Of a stretch of 15,091 nucleotides of DNA, positions 13,686 to 15,091 are shown piece by piece. Position 1 is the first letter of the stretch, and the number at the start of each line of letters is the position of its first letter. The stretch spans positions 1 to 15,091 of the forward strand of contig JASLKI010000292.1 in assembly GCA_030747575.1 (NCBI GenBank). Direction: 5' to 3'. The notes beneath the pieces were generated by a model. The model did no database searches. It was given only the letters and a program-made list of their open reading frames with translations, and was not told the origin of the DNA. The DNA comes from Verrucomicrobiota bacterium. Its GTDB lineage: Bacteria > Verrucomicrobiota > Verrucomicrobiia > Limisphaerales > UBA1096. Both the position numbers and the translations under genes were made by a program.

Positions 13686-14207
13686 CTACTTGATAAGCAG
13701 CGAGCAGTCCTTGCGCGAATCCTGGTCGAGGCAGGTGCGCAGGTAGGAGACGATCTGTCCGTGCATCCAGCGACAGCGGTCGCACCAGCGCTGCGCGCCG
13801 ACAATCTGCTTGACGCAATCCTTCAGCCCACTGAACTGGATGACATTGGGCGAGCGTCGGAGGTTGGCCCGCACTTCATCGCGGAGTCGCTGAAAGAAAA
13901 ACAGCTCGAAACCCTGGCCGGTCGTCTCCTTGGCGAGTTGGCAAAGATCCGTTTGCTCAACACGCAGGTTCACCCGCGGATCCTCGTCGAACACCACGTC
14001 GAACCCGAACCCCTGGAGCACCTTGCCGAGCGCGCAGGAGAATTGATCGACCGACACGCTGGAGTACTCCTGCTCCTCGCGGAAGTAGTACACCACAGCC
14101 TTGAGCGCCTCTTGAATGGTCTGCGGCTCGATGAGGTTGATGGCGTCCCCCAGCAACTCTTCGGTAATGGCCTCGGCCGAGCAGGGGAGCAACTCCCCGG
14201 ACGACAT
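13686..14207 (-). CDS. Cys-rich protein of unknown function coupled to nrdR
   Basis: Not recognised. 173 residues from the ATG at 14207, which starts one base after the nrdR stop (TAGGATG), so the two are probably translationally coupled. In-frame ATGs at 14243 and 14288 would overlap nrdR. The protein is soluble and predicted mostly helical, with acidic motifs (AEAITEELLGDAINLIEP, VVYYFREEQEYSS) and eight Cys: 9, 58, 89, 131, 142, 145, 159 and 168. The five near the C-terminus, including WCDRC at 141-145, could bind a metal, but this is inference. Its position directly after nrdR suggests a role tied to ribonucleotide reductase control or simply co-expression. The gene after it is the class V aminotransferase. 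Confidence 0.75.
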   Translation of the reverse strand: MSSGELLPCSAEAITEELLGDAINLIEPQTIQEALKAVVYYFREEQEYSSVSVDQFSCALGKVLQGFGFDVVFDEDPRVNLRVEQTDLCQLAKETTGQGFELFFFQRLRDEVRANLRRSPNVIQFSGLKDCVKQIVGAQRWCDRCRWMHGQIVSYLRTCLDQDSRKDCSLLIK

Positions 14208-14208
14208 C

Positions 14209-14694
14209 CTAAAAACCAGGTAGTTTGATCGTAGCTGTATCATCCCGATCGGCGAATTTCTGAACCGCCTCCAGAAACTCGGCTGCACTGTCGAAGCGCC
14301 AGTACACGCTGGCGAATCGGACGTAAGCGACGCCGTCCAGTTGCTTGAGCTTCTCCATCACCTTCCGTCCGATGGCTTTTGAGGGCACTTCGCCGTCGAA
14401 TTCATCATACAATTCATCCACGACCTCGCGGATCATATGCTCGATCGCCTCGGCGCTGACGGGGCGTTTTTGACAGGCGATGCTGATGCCCGACTCGAGC
14501 TTGTCCCGCGAGAAGCGCTCGCGGGCGTCACCATCCTTGATCACCATCAGGTTGCCGCGCTCGATCTCCTCGTAGGTGGTGTAGCGCTGCGTGCACTTGA
14601 GACATTCGCGACGACGCCGAATAGCCAGTCCATCCTTGGATGACCGGGAATCAATTACCTTGTCATCAACACAACCGCATTTCGGGCAACGCAT
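14209..14694 (-). CDS. nrdR: Transcriptional repressor NrdR
   Basis: A 161-residue NrdR, slightly longer than the usual 150 or so. It represses ribonucleotide reductase genes when the dATP/ATP state signals enough deoxynucleotides. The N-terminal zinc ribbon has Cys3, Cys6, Cys31 and Cys34 (MRCPKCG and RRRRECLKC), followed by RYTTYEEIE. An ATP-cone domain at about 47-137 (VIKDGDARERFSRDKLESGI onward) binds the nucleotide. The C-terminal VYWRFDSAAEFLEAV is typical. MRCPKCG is the family start; an ATG six codons earlier (14712) would add MCWLEI. Two NrdR-box-like sites at 14707-14722 and 14738-14753 lie just upstream, pointing to autoregulation. No ribonucleotide reductase gene is in the window. 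Confidence 0.96.
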   Translation of the reverse strand: MRCPKCGCVDDKVIDSRSSKDGLAIRRRRECLKCTQRYTTYEEIERGNLMVIKDGDARERFSRDKLESGISIACQKRPVSAEAIEHMIREVVDELYDEFDGEVPSKAIGRKVMEKLKQLDGVAYVRFASVYWRFDSAAEFLEAVQKFADRDDTATIKLPGF

Positions 14695-14706
14695 AATCTC
14701 AAGCCA

Positions 14707-14722
14707 ACACAATCTAATGTAG
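14707..14722. promoter_or_regulatory. NrdR box, proximal copy
   Basis: ACACAATCTAATGTAG matches the known 16-base NrdR palindrome (acaCwAtATaTwGtgt) at 12 of 16 positions as counted by eye. It lies 12 bases upstream of the nrdR ATG. The 31-base distance to the second copy puts both on the same DNA face, as in known tandem NrdR sites. Confidence 0.65.
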
Positions 14723-14737
14723 CCGCCGAAGGAAAGT

Positions 14738-14753
14738 ACACAACATGTAGTGT
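14738..14753. promoter_or_regulatory. NrdR box, distal copy
   Basis: ACACAACATGTAGTGT is a near-perfect palindrome and matches the NrdR consensus at 14 of 16 positions as counted by eye. It starts exactly 31 bases from the proximal copy (15-base spacer). It abuts a TTGACA -35 element on the minus strand, so bound NrdR would block polymerase. Confidence 0.8.
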
Positions 14754-14758
14754 GTCAA
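14753..14758 (-). promoter_or_regulatory. Putative -35 element of the nrdR promoter
   Basis: A perfect TTGACA on the minus strand. No good -10 hexamer sits at 17 bases (it reads TTTCCT). TACTTT at 14-base spacing and TACATT further down are the alternatives, so the promoter geometry is unclear. Confidence 0.4.
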
Positions 14759-14877
14759 TAGCGTAAAATGAGTTTTTTTGCACATCTTGTTCCCCTTGTT
14801 TTCACACTGTCGGCTGGACACCTTGGCTGTCATGGGGAATCTTCACCTCCCCAATTTGGGATCCTCTTTTTTGCTTA

Positions 14878-15091
14878 TGAAATATCTGACTCGATTTGCC
14901 TTCATTGCGGCCTGGCTTTTTTTGTGCGCGGTCAACCTTCAAGCCGCTGAAACCAAGCCGCACATCGTCCTGCTCAGCGGCGAATCGCTCTACGCCTCGG
15001 CGACCACGCTGCCCAAGTTTGCCAAGCGGCTGGAACATCAGCACGGCTATCGCTGCACCACGATTGTTCGCGAGGGGGAACACCGATTCCC
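14878..15091 (+). CDS. Exported ThuA-like protein, N-terminal part (runs off the right edge)
   Basis: 71 codons remain open to the window end. A signal peptide (MKYLTRFAFIAAWLFLCAVNLQA, cut before AETK) marks an exported protein. The mature start, KPHIVLLSGESLYASATTLP, then FAKRLEHQHGYRCTTIVREG, has the first beta strand and helix of a glutamine-amidotransferase-like (ThuA / trehalose-utilisation) fold: a hydrophobic strand, a small Gly-Glu turn, TLPxFAKxLE and a following strand. ThuA-like exported proteins are common in PVC bacteria, and some ThuA proteins act in sugar oxidation. With only the first 70 residues the family call is tentative. The gene is divergent from nrdR and has no visible Shine-Dalgarno site. 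CCCAATTTGGG with a following CTTTTTT tract lies between 14848 and 14873 in its leader and might form a weak hairpin. Confidence 0.6.

Noticed and set aside
14768..14950. A 60-codon plus-strand frame before the ThuA-like gene
   Set aside because: It overlaps the signal peptide of the in-frame ThuA-like gene, has no ribosome binding site and resembles no family.

Overview
This is a G+C-rich, gene-dense stretch of bacterial chromosome. The gene styles suggest the PVC group, most likely Verrucomicrobiota: a TonB-like membrane protein with a Pro/Glu/Lys-rich linker, an RRM RNA-binding protein, an exported PQQ-type beta-propeller, a ThuA-like exported protein, and few clear Shine-Dalgarno sites. 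That assignment is inference, since there is no rRNA or marker gene here. No tRNA, rRNA, CRISPR array, transposase or phage gene was seen.

Layout, left to right. (1) 1-576: the 5' part of a minus-strand TonB-like gene, divergent from a YdfG-type short-chain dehydrogenase (575-1354). The dehydrogenase converges on an RRM-protein gene (1367-1648, minus). (2) 1649-1989: a 341-base gap with two inverted repeats, one a strong intrinsic-terminator hairpin at 1944-1991. (3) 1990-6329, all minus, read right to left: exported beta-propeller protein, HemN-like radical SAM enzyme, UbiC-like chorismate lyase and a flavin-dependent halogenase-like enzyme. The last three are 4 bases apart or overlap by 4, so they form an operon that plausibly makes or modifies a chorismate-derived aromatic compound. 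(4) 6570-8113, minus: gcvT then gcvH of the glycine cleavage system, without gcvP. (5) 8309-11259, plus: two tandem paralogous coiled-coil lipoproteins, both ending QPTIVPAP and each followed by a related terminator. (6) 11292-12509: an MFS permease of the MFS_1_like/phenylpropionate type, meeting tail to tail with no gap the minus-strand operon nrdR, unknown Cys-rich protein, class V aminotransferase (14694 to 12510). (7) 14878 to the end: start of an exported ThuA-like protein, divergent from nrdR.

The most notable signals are these. First, an abundant dispersed palindrome, CGCTTGGCCAAGCG and its half sites, occurs at about 11 places in genes and gaps alike and resembles a highly iterated palindrome. 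Second, the radical SAM / chorismate lyase / halogenase-like operon looks like a small unassigned biosynthetic system. Third, two NrdR-box-like sites spaced 31 bases apart sit directly in front of nrdR, indicating autoregulation. Fourth, the lipoprotein pair is a recent-looking tandem duplication of an unrecognised family that carried its terminator along.
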